Part shown: positions 17,813 to 26,126 of the stretch, in pieces | Layout of the letters: each line of letters begins with the position of its first letter | Position numbering within the stretch: the first letter of the stretch is position 1 | Origin: Lysobacter antibioticus | GTDB taxonomy: Bacteria > Pseudomonadota > Gammaproteobacteria > Xanthomonadales > Xanthomonadaceae | Direction of reading: 5' to 3' | DNA length: 64,000 nucleotides | Assembly (NCBI RefSeq): GCF_001442535.1 | Contig: NZ_CP013141.1 | Location: 4,389,572 to 4,453,571 of the forward strand | Notes under the pieces: model-generated | The model's database searches: none | What the model saw: only the letters and a program-made list of their open reading frames with translations | What the model was told of the DNA's origin: nothing | Made by a program: the position numbers and the translations under genes

Positions 17813-18712
17813 ATGAACGACTTCGACCGCGTACGCGAGTATCTCTCCGGCCTGCAGGACCGCCTGTGCGCCGCCATCGAACAGGCCGACGGCGGCGCGC
17901 GCTTCGCCGAGGACCTGTGGCAACGCGCCGAGGGCGGCGGCGGACGCACCCGCATCCTGCGCGGCGGCAACGTCTTCGAGCAGGCCGGGATCGGCTTCTC
18001 CGACGTCTCCGGCACGACCCTGCCGCCATCGGCGACCGCGGCGCGGCCCGAACTCGCCGGCGCCTCCTGGCGCGCGGTCGGGGTGTCGCTGGTGTTCCAT
18101 CCGCACAACCCCTACCTGCCGACCACCCACGCCAACGTGCGCCACTTCCGCGCCATGCGCGACGGCGAGACCGTGGCCTGGTGGTTCGGCGGCGGGTTCG
18201 ACCTGACCCCGTTCTACCCCTTCGACGAAGACGTGCGCCACTGGCATCGCACCGCGCGCGATTTGTGCGAGCCCTTCGGCGGCGACGAACGCTATCGGGC
18301 GCACAAGCGCTGGTGCGACGAGTACTTCTTCCTCAAGCACCGCAACGAGACCCGCGGCGTCGGCGGTCTGTTCTTCGACGACCTGCACGGCGACTTCGAA
18401 CGCGACTTCGCCTATCAGCGCGCGGTCGGCGACGGTTTCCTCGACGCTTACCTGCCGCTGGTCGAACGCCGCAAGGACATGCCCTACGGCGAGCGCGAGC
18501 GGCAGTTCCAGCTGTATCGCCGCGGCCGCTACGTCGAGTTCAACCTGGTGTTCGACCGCGGCACCTTGTTCGGCCTGCAGTCGGGCGGACGCACCGAGTC
18601 GATCCTGATGAGCCTGCCGCCGTTGGTGCGGTGGGAATACGGCTTCCAGCCCGAGCCCGGCAGCGACGAAGCGCGGCTGGCCGCGTATTTGGCGCCGCGC
18701 GATTGGCTTTGA
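17813..18712 (+). CDS. hemF: Oxygen-dependent coproporphyrinogen III oxidase
   Basis: 299 residues. It converts coproporphyrinogen III to protoporphyrinogen IX, decarboxylating two propionates with O2, in haem synthesis. Family landmarks: [24 protein letters not shown] in pieces from about residue 42, [21 protein letters not shown] with the conserved histidines, [42 protein letters not shown] in pieces, and the C-terminal [22 protein letters not shown] region. Length is normal. It lies 45 bases after the unknown membrane protein gene. It is a cytosolic dimer in known cases. Confidence 0.96.
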   Translation: MNDFDRVREYLSGLQDRLCAAIEQADGGARFAEDLWQRAEGGGGRTRILRGGNVFEQAGIGFSDVSGTTLPPSATAARPELAGASWRAVGVSLVFHPHNPYLPTTHANVRHFRAMRDGETVAWWFGGGFDLTPFYPFDEDVRHWHRTARDLCEPFGGDERYRAHKRWCDEYFFLKHRNETRGVGGLFFDDLHGDFERDFAYQRAVGDGFLDAYLPLVERRKDMPYGERERQFQLYRRGRYVEFNLVFDRGTLFGLQSGGRTESILMSLPPLVRWEYGFQPEPGSDEARLAAYLAPRDWL

Positions 18713-18736
18713 AGCGAGCAGTGAGTCAAGAAGAGT

Positions 18737-18788
18737 GAGGAGTGAGTAAGAGCGAAGCGCGGTGGCCGTCGCTCACGGCTCACTCCTC
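18737..18788. repeat. GAGGAGTGAG inverted repeat
   Basis: Arms GAGGAGTGAG (18737-18746) and CTCACTCCTC (18779-18788) flank a GC-rich loop between convergent hemF and the DUF421 gene. The same arm sequence recurs, doubled, at 25155-25272. It may act as a two-way terminator here. Confidence 0.7.
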
Positions 18789-18793
18789 TTCGC

Positions 18794-19273
18794 TCACTTC
18801 TCGCTCCGCTTCAAAATCGTGATGTGGCCGTTGGTCTCCAGCATCGCCACCGCGATGTCGTCGATCTGCGCGCAATCGTTCTCGCGCATCGCCTTGTCGA
18901 AATCGGCGCGGCTGACCAGCTCGCGGCGCAGCACGTCGCGGAACACGTGGCCATCGCGCGCGAGCACCACCGGCACGCCTTCGAGCACGCGTTCGACGCG
19001 GTCGTTGCGCGCGGCGAGGTAGCCCACGCCCCAGTTCAACAGCATCAAGGTCGCCGCCAGGATCAGACCGCCGCCGACCGAGGTGTCGGTGCCGAGCAAG
19101 GCGTTCTGCACGGCATTGCCGAGCAGCACGATCAGCAGCATGTCGAACGAGGTGAACTGGCCCATCGTGCGCTTGCCCGACAGCCGGATCATGGCCAGCA
19201 GGACGAAGTAGACGATGCAGGCGCGCACCAGGTATTGCCACCACGGCATCGACAGATCGAAGGCGTCGGTCAT
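18794..19273 (-). CDS. DUF421 (YetF-like) membrane protein
   Basis: 159 residues. ATG at 19273 follows a GGAG site; upstream in-frame codons do not resemble the family. Three hydrophobic segments (WWQYLVRACIVYFVLLAMIR, FDMLLIVLLGNAVQNALLG, LILAATLMLLNWGVGYLAA) are followed by the soluble DUF421 domain with GVPVVLARDG and LLRREL-like pattern. YetF-type proteins are inner-membrane proteins of unclear role, linked in some bacteria to envelope or spore stress. It converges with hemF. Confidence 0.87.
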   Translation of the reverse strand: MTDAFDLSMPWWQYLVRACIVYFVLLAMIRLSGKRTMGQFTSFDMLLIVLLGNAVQNALLGTDTSVGGGLILAATLMLLNWGVGYLAARNDRVERVLEGVPVVLARDGHVFRDVLRRELVSRADFDKAMRENDCAQIDDIAVAMLETNGHITILKRSEK

Positions 19274-19390
19274 GAGCTCGGCTCCGGCAAGGCGAGGCCC
19301 GATTGTGGCTCGCCCGGCCGTGCATCGGGCGTCATAGCCCGCGACAGGGTGCGACGGGCCGGCGCGAACCGGCGCGAATCGGCGCTTGTT

Positions 19391-19409
19391 GATCATGATT
19401 CGCATTTGC
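19391..19409 (+). promoter_or_regulatory. Candidate Fur box upstream of TonB-dependent receptor
   Basis: GATCATGATTCGCATTTGC matches the 19-base Fur consensus GATAATGATAATCATTATC at 13 positions and is AT-rich against a GC-rich background. It lies about 145 bases before the receptor start. Iron-dependent repression is the inference. Confidence 0.4.
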
Positions 19410-19551
19410 ATCCTGGGGACGAGGACCGCAGAATGCGCAGGCTTCGCCCGCCCGGGGTCCTCTAGCCAGCGCGAAGCCTTCCCTGCCCAGCGTCCGCCTG
19501 CGCCATTCCGGCCGCAGGCGTTTGCGCGCCTATCCGAAGGAACGCCGCCTC

Positions 19552-21534
19552 ATGTCCGCTCCGTCTTCGCGTCTGCTGTCCGGTCTGGCCCTGTTGGCCT
19601 GCGCCCCGCTCGCCCATGCCGCCGAGAGCGGCGACGCGGCGCGCACCCTCGACTCGATCACCGTGGTCGCCGAGCGCGAGCCGGGCAATTTCGATCTCGA
19701 CCGCGGCGAGATCGAGCTGAGCCAGGCCTCCGACCTCAGCGACCTGCTGTCGAACGAATCCGGCGTCGCCGTCGGCGGCGGCTCGCCGGTCGCGCAGAAG
19801 ATCTACGTGCGCGGCTTCGAAGACACCATGCTCAACGTCACCATCGACGGCGCGCAGGAGCCGGCTGAGCTGTATCACCACCAGACCCGGGTGCAGATCG
19901 AGCCGGAGTTCATCAAGTCGATCGAACTCGACGCCGGCGCGGGCGCAGCCACCGGCGGCGCCGGCGCGCTGACCGGCGCGTTGCGCGTGCGCACCCGCGA
20001 CGCCTTCGACTTGCTGCGTCCGGACCAGGACGCGGGTTTCCTGGTCAAGGCCGCGGCCGGCTTCAACGGCGGCAACAGCTACAAAGGCGTGCTGGCCGGC
20101 TACGGCCGCCTGTCCGATGGGCTCGGCGTGCTCGCCACCTACGTCTATCAGGACGGCGGCGACTACGACGACGGCCACGGCGACCGGGTCAAACCGACCG
20201 CCTACCGGCACGAACGCGCCCAGTTCAAGCTCAGCGGCCTGTTCGATGCGCACAGCTTCGACTTGTCGGCCGAGCACCTCGACGACACCGGCACGTACTA
20301 CGAACGCCCGCACATGACCAACTTCAGCGGCCGCTTCGTCCTGTCCGACCACCAGATGCGCCGCGACACGGTGTCCTACGAGCACCGTTACGACCCCGAC
20401 AGCGACGCGCTCAACCTGCGCCTCAACGCCTACCGCACCCGCAGCGAGTACCAGAACCGCCGCAACACCACCGGCCTGCTGTACAGCGCCGGCGAACAGA
20501 CCAGCACCGGCCTGGACCTGCGCAACACCGCGCTGTGGCAGTCGCTGTCGCTGACCTACGGCCTGGACTACCGCAGCGACCGCCTGCATGCGCGCCAGCA
20601 GGCCACGCCGCCGCCGTTCTGGGGCCGCACCGAACAGACCGCGCGCGTGTTCGGCGCCTACGCCCAGGGCGACTGGGACGTGTCGCCGCAATGGAAGCTC
20701 TCGGCCGGCCTGCGCTACGACGATTACCGCCACAAGGGCGTGTCCGGGGTCAGCGCCGGCGCCTCCAACGACGAGTCCAAGCTCAGCCCGAACCTGTCGA
20801 TCGCGTGGACGCCGATCGAGCCGTTGACCTTCCGCCTCGCCTATTCGGAAGCCTTCCGCGGCGTAACCATCCGCGAAGCCTTCTTCAGCGCGCTCTACAC
20901 CCACCGCGGCGATCTCGAAGGCGAACGCGCCGACAACCTCGAATTCGGCGTGTCCTGGGAGCGCAACGGTTACTTCGCCCGCGCCACCGCGTTCCGCCAG
21001 AACATCGAGCACTACATCTCGGCGGTGTATTCGGGCCAGACCGCCTGGGGCTATTGGGAGAATATCGGCGACGCCAAGGTCGAAGGCTACGAGGCCGAGA
21101 TCGGCAAGCGCTGGCAGCGCATGGGCGTGAGCGTCGGCGTGTGGCAGTCGGACAACAGCTTCGAGGACCGCCCGCTCAACGACGCCGACCTCGGCCTGGG
21201 CACCAGCATCGGCCGCACCTGGACCGCGCGCTACGACTGGCAGCCCGCGTCCGGACAGGCCAACTACGCGGTGCGCGCGCGCCTGGTCGAGGACGAACGC
21301 AACAGCATCGCCGCCGATGCGCCCGATAAGCCGGGCTATACGGTGGTCGACCTGATGGCGAACTGGAATCTGCTCGGCGACGATCGCCTGAAACTCGGCG
21401 CGGCGGTCAACAATCTGTTCGATCGTTTTTATTACGACCACGGCACTTACGGTTATCAGGCCGGCTCGAAAAGTTATATCGGTTTCCCGTCGCCGGGTCG
21501 CGAACTGTCGTTGTCGCTGACGTATCGATTTTGA
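19552..21534 (+). CDS. TonB-dependent outer-membrane receptor
   Basis: 660 residues. ATG at 19552 with GAAGGA upstream; residues 1-22 are a signal peptide (LLSGLALLACAPLAHA). The plug domain (about 35-160) begins with a TonB-box-like DSITVVAE and holds SDLLSNESGV, KIYVRGFED and the end of plug GAGGAGALTGALRVRT-like part. The rest is a 22-strand beta barrel ending with the terminal strand LSLSLTYRF, whose last Phe is the usual outer-membrane assembly signal. A segment AFRGVTIREAF resembles the FRAP-type loop of haem/iron receptors, but the ligand is not settled. An upstream Fur-like box supports an iron-related substrate. Confidence 0.92.
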   Translation: MSAPSSRLLSGLALLACAPLAHAAESGDAARTLDSITVVAEREPGNFDLDRGEIELSQASDLSDLLSNESGVAVGGGSPVAQKIYVRGFEDTMLNVTIDGAQEPAELYHHQTRVQIEPEFIKSIELDAGAGAATGGAGALTGALRVRTRDAFDLLRPDQDAGFLVKAAAGFNGGNSYKGVLAGYGRLSDGLGVLATYVYQDGGDYDDGHGDRVKPTAYRHERAQFKLSGLFDAHSFDLSAEHLDDTGTYYERPHMTNFSGRFVLSDHQMRRDTVSYEHRYDPDSDALNLRLNAYRTRSEYQNRRNTTGLLYSAGEQTSTGLDLRNTALWQSLSLTYGLDYRSDRLHARQQATPPPFWGRTEQTARVFGAYAQGDWDVSPQWKLSAGLRYDDYRHKGVSGVSAGASNDESKLSPNLSIAWTPIEPLTFRLAYSEAFRGVTIREAFFSALYTHRGDLEGERADNLEFGVSWERNGYFARATAFRQNIEHYISAVYSGQTAWGYWENIGDAKVEGYEAEIGKRWQRMGVSVGVWQSDNSFEDRPLNDADLGLGTSIGRTWTARYDWQPASGQANYAVRARLVEDERNSIAADAPDKPGYTVVDLMANWNLLGDDRLKLGAAVNNLFDRFYYDHGTYGYQAGSKSYIGFPSPGRELSLSLTYRF

Positions 21535-21912
21535 GGATGCGTCGATTCCGGGACGGCGCGTTTGCGTACGCATCGGTGATTAATAGCGCAGATAGCGATG
21601 ACGCCCGGCGTCGCGCGCGAAACGCAGGCCTGGCCTGCGTTAAGCGTGTTCAGTAAACTTTCTGCCGCGCAAATAAAAAGCCCCGCAGGCAGGGGGGGCC
21701 GGCGGGGCTGGTGGAGCGTGACCTGGGGAGGGGTCGTTCGCTCCGGGGGATCACTCCAGGGGAGGGAGAGATCAGCGACAGACGTTGCATCTGTCGCGAC
21801 CTATATGACCATCCCGCACATGGATAGTTCGTGAAGATGGGAGTTAATAAATTGTTGGATTCAGGACTGATTCATTAAACCAATTCCAGCAAAATCAATG
21901 GTTTCCGCATAA
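21535..21912. other. Gene-free stretch with AT-rich half
   Basis: 378 bases between convergent genes. It contains the polA-side terminator (21672-21709), an 8-bp hairpin GCGACAGA/TCTGTCGC at 21775-21797, and from about 21800 a visibly AT-rich stretch that is unusual for this GC-rich sequence. No gene is seen. Confidence 0.6.
21672..21709 (-). terminator. Intrinsic terminator downstream of polA
   Basis: AGCCCCGC (21679-21686) pairs with GCGGGGCT (21702-21709). On the minus strand the stem is followed directly by TTTTTATTT. It lies about 200 bases past the polA stop and is the only strong candidate for polA termination. Confidence 0.75.
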
Positions 21913-24684
21913 TCAATGCGCTTCGTCCCAATTAATTCCAACCCCGCTGTCGACGACCAACGGCACCCTCAGGCTGGCCGCCCCGGCCATCCGGCGTGAA
22001 GCCTCGCCGACCAGGGTATCGACGAAATCGGCCTCGACCTCGAATACCAGTTCGTCGTGGACCTGCAGGATCATCTTCGCGCGGGAGGCATGCGAGGCCA
22101 GCCAGGCGTCGATGTCGATCATCGCGCGCTTGATGATGTCGGCCGCGGTGCCCTGCATCGGCGCGTTGATCGCGGCGCGTTCGGCGCCCGCGCGCAGGCC
22201 CTGGTTGGTGGCCTTGATGTTCTCCAGGTACAGGCGCCGGCCGAACACCGTCTCGACATAGCCGCGATCGCGCGCGTCCTGACGGGTGCGCTCCATGAAA
22301 TCGCGCACGCCGGGATAACGGCTGAAATACAGGGCGATGTAGTCCTGCGCTTCGCCGCGGCCGATGCCGAGCTGACGCGCCAGACCGAACGCGCTCATGC
22401 CGTACATCAGGCCGAAGTTGATCGCCTTGGCGGCGCGGCGTTCGTTGCCGCTGACCTCGTCGAGCGACTTCTTGCCGAACACCTCGGCCGCGGTCGCGCG
22501 GTGCACGTCGGCGCCGGACTCGAACGCGCGCACCAGGCCGACGTCCTCGGACAGGTGGGCCATGATGCGCAGCTCGATCTGCGAATAGTCGCAGGCGACC
22601 AGGCGCCGGCCTTCGGGCGCGACGAAGGCGCGGCGGATGCGGCGGCCGTCGTCGGTACGGATCGGGATGTTCTGCAGGTTCGGGTCGCTGGACGCCAGGC
22701 GCCCGGTCGCGGCGCCGGCCTGGTGATAGCTGGTGTGCACGCGCCCGGTGTCCGGGTTGACCATCTCCGACAGCTTGTCGGTGTAGGTGCTGCGCAGTTT
22801 CGCCAGGCCGCGGTATTCGAGGATCACCCGCGGCAGTTCGTGCTGGTCGGCGATCGCTTCCAGCGCTTCTTCGTTGGTACTCGGCTGCCCGGTCGGGGTC
22901 TTCACCAGCACCGGCAGTTTCAGCTCGTCGAACAGCAGCGCCTGCAATTGCTTCGGCGAGTCCAGGTTGAACGTGCGCCCGGCCAGCTCGGTGGCCTTGA
23001 TCTGCGCGTCGAGCATGCGCTTGCCGAGGTCCTGCGACTGGCGGCGCAATTCGTCGCCGTCGATCATCACGCCGTTGGCCTCGATGCGTTCGAGCACCGG
23101 CACCAGCGGCATTTCGATCTCGCGATAGACGCGTTCGAGTTCCGGCTCGGCGGCGAGGCGCGCGCCGAGCACGCGGTGCAGACGCAGGGTCACGTCGGCA
23201 TCCTCGGCGGCGTAGCGGGTGGCATCGTCGATGGCGACCTGCGAGAACGCGATCGCCTTGGCGCCCTTGCCGGCGACGTCGGCATATTTGATCGTGTCGT
23301 AGCCGAGGTAACGCTTGGCCAGCGAGTCCATGTCGTGGCGGCTCGCGGTGGCGTTGTAGACGAAGCTCTCGAGCATGGTGTCGTCGGCATAGCCCAGCAG
23401 GTCGATGCCGTGCCGGCGCAGCACGTGCAGGTCGTACTTGCCGTGCTGGCCGAGCTTGCGCCGGGCCGGATCGGTCAGCACCGGCCGCAGCGCGTCGAGC
23501 ACCGCGGCGCGGTCGAGCTGGGCCGGCGCGCCGGGGTAGTCGTGGCCGAGCGGGATGTATACCGCGCGCCCGGTTTCGGTGGCGAAGCTCAGGCCCACCA
23601 GATTGGCGCGCATCGGGTCGAGCGAATCGGTCTCGCTGTCGAAAGCGAACTCGTCGGCCGACTGCAGGGCCGCGATCAGCGCGTCGAGCTGCGGCTGGGT
23701 GGTCACCGCCTCGTACTCGCCCTTGGCCGACAGGGCCGCGTCCGGAGTCTCCGCGCTGGCCGAGGCGCGCGCATGACCCGCCGCGGTCGCGCGCAGGCCG
23801 GCGCGGTCGGCGGCGATTTCATTGGCGGTGGCGTTGGCGCCGCTTTCGAGCTCGCGCAGCGCCTGCTTGAAGCCGTAGCGCGCGTACAGGGTGCGCAGCG
23901 CCTCGGCATCGCGCTCGCGCAGGGCCAGTTGCTCGGGGCTATGGTCGAGCGCGACGTCGGTCTTGATCGTGGTCAGCTGGCGGTTGAGCGGCAGGCGATC
24001 GACCGCGGCGCGCAGGTTGTCGCCGATCTTGCCCTTGATATCGCCGGCGTGGGCGATGACGTTTTCCAGGGTGCCGTATTCGCCGAGCCACTTGGCCGCG
24101 GTCTTGGGCCCGCACTTGTCGACGCCGGGGATGTTGTCGACGCTGTCGCCCATCAGCGAAAGCAGGTCGATGATCTGGTTGGGCTGCACGCCGAACTTGG
24201 CGAACACCGCCTCGTCGGAATCCATGCGGCTGCCGCTCATGGTGTTGACCAGGGCCACGCCCGGGCGCACCAGCTGGGCGAAGTCCTTGTCGCCGGTCGA
24301 GATGGTGACGTCGATGCCTTCGTCGGCGGCCTGCAGCGCCAGCGTGCCGATCACGTCGTCGGCCTCGACGCCGTCGATGCGCAGGATCGGCAGGCCGAGC
24401 GCTTCGACGATCGCGCACATCGGCAACACCTGCGCGCGCAGGTCGTCCGGCATCGGCGGGCGATTGGCCTTGTACTGCGGGAAGAGATCGTCGCGAAAGG
24501 TCTTGCCCGGCGCGTCGACCACGAAGGCCACGTAGTCGGGCCGCTCGTTCAAGGTCGAGCGCAACATGTTGACCACGCCGAACAATGCGCCGGTGGGCTC
24601 GCCGGCGTCGTTGCTCAGCGGCGGCAGCGCATGGAAGGCGCGGTAGAGGTAGCTGGAACCATCGATCAGGACGAGTCTTTTCAT
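21913..24684 (-). CDS. polA: DNA polymerase I
   Basis: 923 residues, normal length. ATG at 24684 gives the family start MKRLVLIDGSSYLYRAFHAL. Residues 1-290 are the 5'-3' exonuclease (flap) domain with DAPGKTFR and GVEADDVIGTLA, DKDFAQLV. About 330-520 is the 3'-5' exonuclease domain; its metal ligands appear intact (DSETDSLD, KYDLHVLRRHG, YAAEDADVTLRLH), so proofreading is expected. The polymerase domain holds motif A DYSQIELRIMAHLS, the O-helix RRAAKAINFGLMYGMSAFG and motif C LQVHDELVFEVE. Functions in repair and Okazaki fragment maturation. Divergent from the DUF2782 lipoprotein gene. Confidence 0.98.
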   Translation of the reverse strand: MKRLVLIDGSSYLYRAFHALPPLSNDAGEPTGALFGVVNMLRSTLNERPDYVAFVVDAPGKTFRDDLFPQYKANRPPMPDDLRAQVLPMCAIVEALGLPILRIDGVEADDVIGTLALQAADEGIDVTISTGDKDFAQLVRPGVALVNTMSGSRMDSDEAVFAKFGVQPNQIIDLLSLMGDSVDNIPGVDKCGPKTAAKWLGEYGTLENVIAHAGDIKGKIGDNLRAAVDRLPLNRQLTTIKTDVALDHSPEQLALRERDAEALRTLYARYGFKQALRELESGANATANEIAADRAGLRATAAGHARASASAETPDAALSAKGEYEAVTTQPQLDALIAALQSADEFAFDSETDSLDPMRANLVGLSFATETGRAVYIPLGHDYPGAPAQLDRAAVLDALRPVLTDPARRKLGQHGKYDLHVLRRHGIDLLGYADDTMLESFVYNATASRHDMDSLAKRYLGYDTIKYADVAGKGAKAIAFSQVAIDDATRYAAEDADVTLRLHRVLGARLAAEPELERVYREIEMPLVPVLERIEANGVMIDGDELRRQSQDLGKRMLDAQIKATELAGRTFNLDSPKQLQALLFDELKLPVLVKTPTGQPSTNEEALEAIADQHELPRVILEYRGLAKLRSTYTDKLSEMVNPDTGRVHTSYHQAGAATGRLASSDPNLQNIPIRTDDGRRIRRAFVAPEGRRLVACDYSQIELRIMAHLSEDVGLVRAFESGADVHRATAAEVFGKKSLDEVSGNERRAAKAINFGLMYGMSAFGLARQLGIGRGEAQDYIALYFSRYPGVRDFMERTRQDARDRGYVETVFGRRLYLENIKATNQGLRAGAERAAINAPMQGTAADIIKRAMIDIDAWLASHASRAKMILQVHDELVFEVEADFVDTLVGEASRRMAGAASLRVPLVVDSGVGINWDEAH

Positions 24685-24793
24685 GCCGGCGATTCTACGC
24701 TGCCCCATCGCCGGGGCTGCGACCGTGACCGCGGATGCAGCCGCTTAACGGGCGTCCAGCGTATGCTGTCGGCCTGAGACACGGAGAACCGCC

Positions 24794-25126
24794 ATGCGCG
24801 CCCCCACCGCGTCGCCGGCCCGCAAAGCCGCCGGCCTGCTCGTCCCTTCCCTGATCGCCCTCCTGCTCGCCGCCTGCGCCACGACCGGCGCCGCCAGCGA
24901 CGACCCGACCGCCGCCCTGCAGGGCGCCGACGTCCGCACCCGCACCGTCGAGAACGGCGATGTCATCGAGGAATACCGGATCGCCGGCCAACTGCGCGCG
25001 GTCAAGGTCACCCCCGCCCGCGGCCCGACCTATTACCTGGTCGACAACGACGGCGACGGCCGCCTCGACACCAGCAAGGGCGAGGGCACGGTCTCGCCGG
25101 TGTACTACAAGCTCTTCGGCTGGTGA
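24794..25126 (+). CDS. DUF2782 lipoprotein
   Basis: 110 residues with a leader ending in lipobox LLAAC at about residues 25-29. The mature part has VENGDVIEEYRIAGQLRAVKV, then GPTYYLVDNDGDGRLD and a C-terminal VYYKLFGW, the hallmark of DUF2782 proteins. These small periplasmic-facing lipoproteins are found next to polA in Pseudomonas and Xanthomonads, and the same arrangement holds here in divergent orientation. Function is unknown. Acidic DNDGDG could bind a cation but this is speculative. Confidence 0.88.
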   Translation: MRAPTASPARKAAGLLVPSLIALLLAACATTGAASDDPTAALQGADVRTRTVENGDVIEEYRIAGQLRAVKVTPARGPTYYLVDNDGDGRLDTSKGEGTVSPVYYKLFGW

Positions 25127-25154
25127 CGGGCCCGGCAGGCCGAGAAGCGAGTGG

Positions 25155-25272
25155 GGAGGAGTGAGGAGTGAGTAAGGCCTCCTCGGCTCGCCGCCTCACC
25201 CTCGACTTCCGCTGAGGCGCGCGAGTACGCGCGGGCCGCAGCTGGCGCTCCCATCTCACTCCTCACTCCTCC
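25155..25272. repeat. Long GAGGAGTGAG inverted repeat
   Basis: Perfect 18-base arms, GGAGGAGTGAGGAGTGAG at 25155-25172 and its complement at 25255-25272, enclose an 82-base GC-rich loop between the lipoprotein and acetyltransferase genes. The arm is a doubled form of the repeat at 18737-18788. Confidence 0.8.
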
Positions 25273-25300
25273 CGACTCGCTCCTTACTCGCCCCGGCCCC

Positions 25301-25729
25301 ATGACCACCATCCGCACCATCGTCGGCGACACCGAACTGCGCGCCGTCTGGCCGCTGGTGTCGCAATTGCGCCCGCACCTCGACGAGAACGGCTTCGTCG
25401 CCCAGATGCACCGCCAGATCGCCGAGGGCTGCCGTGCCACCGTGCTCTACGACGAACAGGACGTGCCGCGCGCGTTCGCCTGCTGGCGGGTCATGGAAAT
25501 GCTCGCGGTCGGGCTGCATGTCTACGTCGACGACCTGATCACCGACCAGGCCGTGCGCAGCCGCGGCTACGGCAAGACCATGCTGGATTGGCTCAAGGCC
25601 GAGGCCAAGCGCCTGGGCTGCGCGCGCCTGCAACTGGATTCCGGCACCCATCGCCAGGACGCGCATGCGTTCTACCTGCGCGAGCGGTTGCGTATCGAGG
25701 CCTTTCATTTCGGCGTGAAGCTGGATTGA
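25301..25729 (+). CDS. GNAT-family N-acetyltransferase
   Basis: 142 residues. Central VYVDDLITDQAVRSRGYGKTMLDWLKAEA holds the acetyl-CoA pyrophosphate-binding motif R-S-R-G-Y-G-K. The preceding strand FACWRVMEML and following LGCARLQLDSGTHRQDAHAFY with the late Tyr fit the fold over the whole length. The acceptor substrate is not predictable. It is a single-gene unit between repeat elements. Confidence 0.88.
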   Translation: MTTIRTIVGDTELRAVWPLVSQLRPHLDENGFVAQMHRQIAEGCRATVLYDEQDVPRAFACWRVMEMLAVGLHVYVDDLITDQAVRSRGYGKTMLDWLKAEAKRLGCARLQLDSGTHRQDAHAFYLRERLRIEAFHFGVKLD

Positions 25730-25777
25730 ACCCAGCCGATTGAAACCCAGGCTGCATGGCCCCGGCTACGACCGGCG

Positions 25778-25825
25778 CTGTGGCTGTGGCTGTGGCTGTG
25801 GCTATGGCTATGGCTATGGCTGTGC
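25778..25825 (+). repeat. Hexanucleotide tandem repeat (CTGTGG/CTATGG)
   Basis: Eight units of six bases: four CTGTGG, three CTATGG and one CTGTGC. It lies 50 bases after the acetyltransferase gene and just before a copy of the long structured repeat. The number of units may vary between strains. Confidence 0.85.
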
Positions 25826-25849
25826 GCAGCCTAAAACTCGCGAGACCGA

Positions 25850-26050
25850 AAGACACCCGGCGGGCGGCGCGCAGGGATGCGCGCCGTGAGCCACCGGGAC
25901 AGGGATGCCCCGTGTGGCGCATGCCCGCGTATGCCTGCACTTGCCGGCATTTGATTTAAACAAAGCGTTTTTCTTTGGTGACTTTTCTTTTGTCGCTTTG
26001 GACAAAAGAAAGTTACCCGCGCGCTTCAGTGCGCGGAAGCCTTTGCCTTG
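25850..26050 (-). repeat. Long structured repeat, copy D (reverse orientation)
   Basis: On the minus strand: GGGTAACTTTCTTTTG paired with CAAAAGAAAAGTCACC, then CGGGGCA-TCCC-TGTCCCG, then GGCGCGCA-TCCC-TGCGCGCC, then CCGCCCGCCGGGTGTC. This is the order seen in copies A-C, 19 kb away. Together with the tandem repeat it fills the 397-base gap between the acetyltransferase and S9 peptidase genes; no gene is seen there. Confidence 0.85.
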
Positions 26051-26126
26051 GATTTTGCGGGTCATCGCTCGCAAGAGTGCGCGACCTGTTGCCCGCCGCA
26101 ATGAAAGACGAGCCGCGGCCCTCCAC

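Noticed and set aside
22057..24777. A 906-residue open frame on the plus strand opposite polA
   Set aside because: It is an antisense shadow of polA in GC-rich DNA, rich in His, Gln and Arg, without motifs, and polA is certain.
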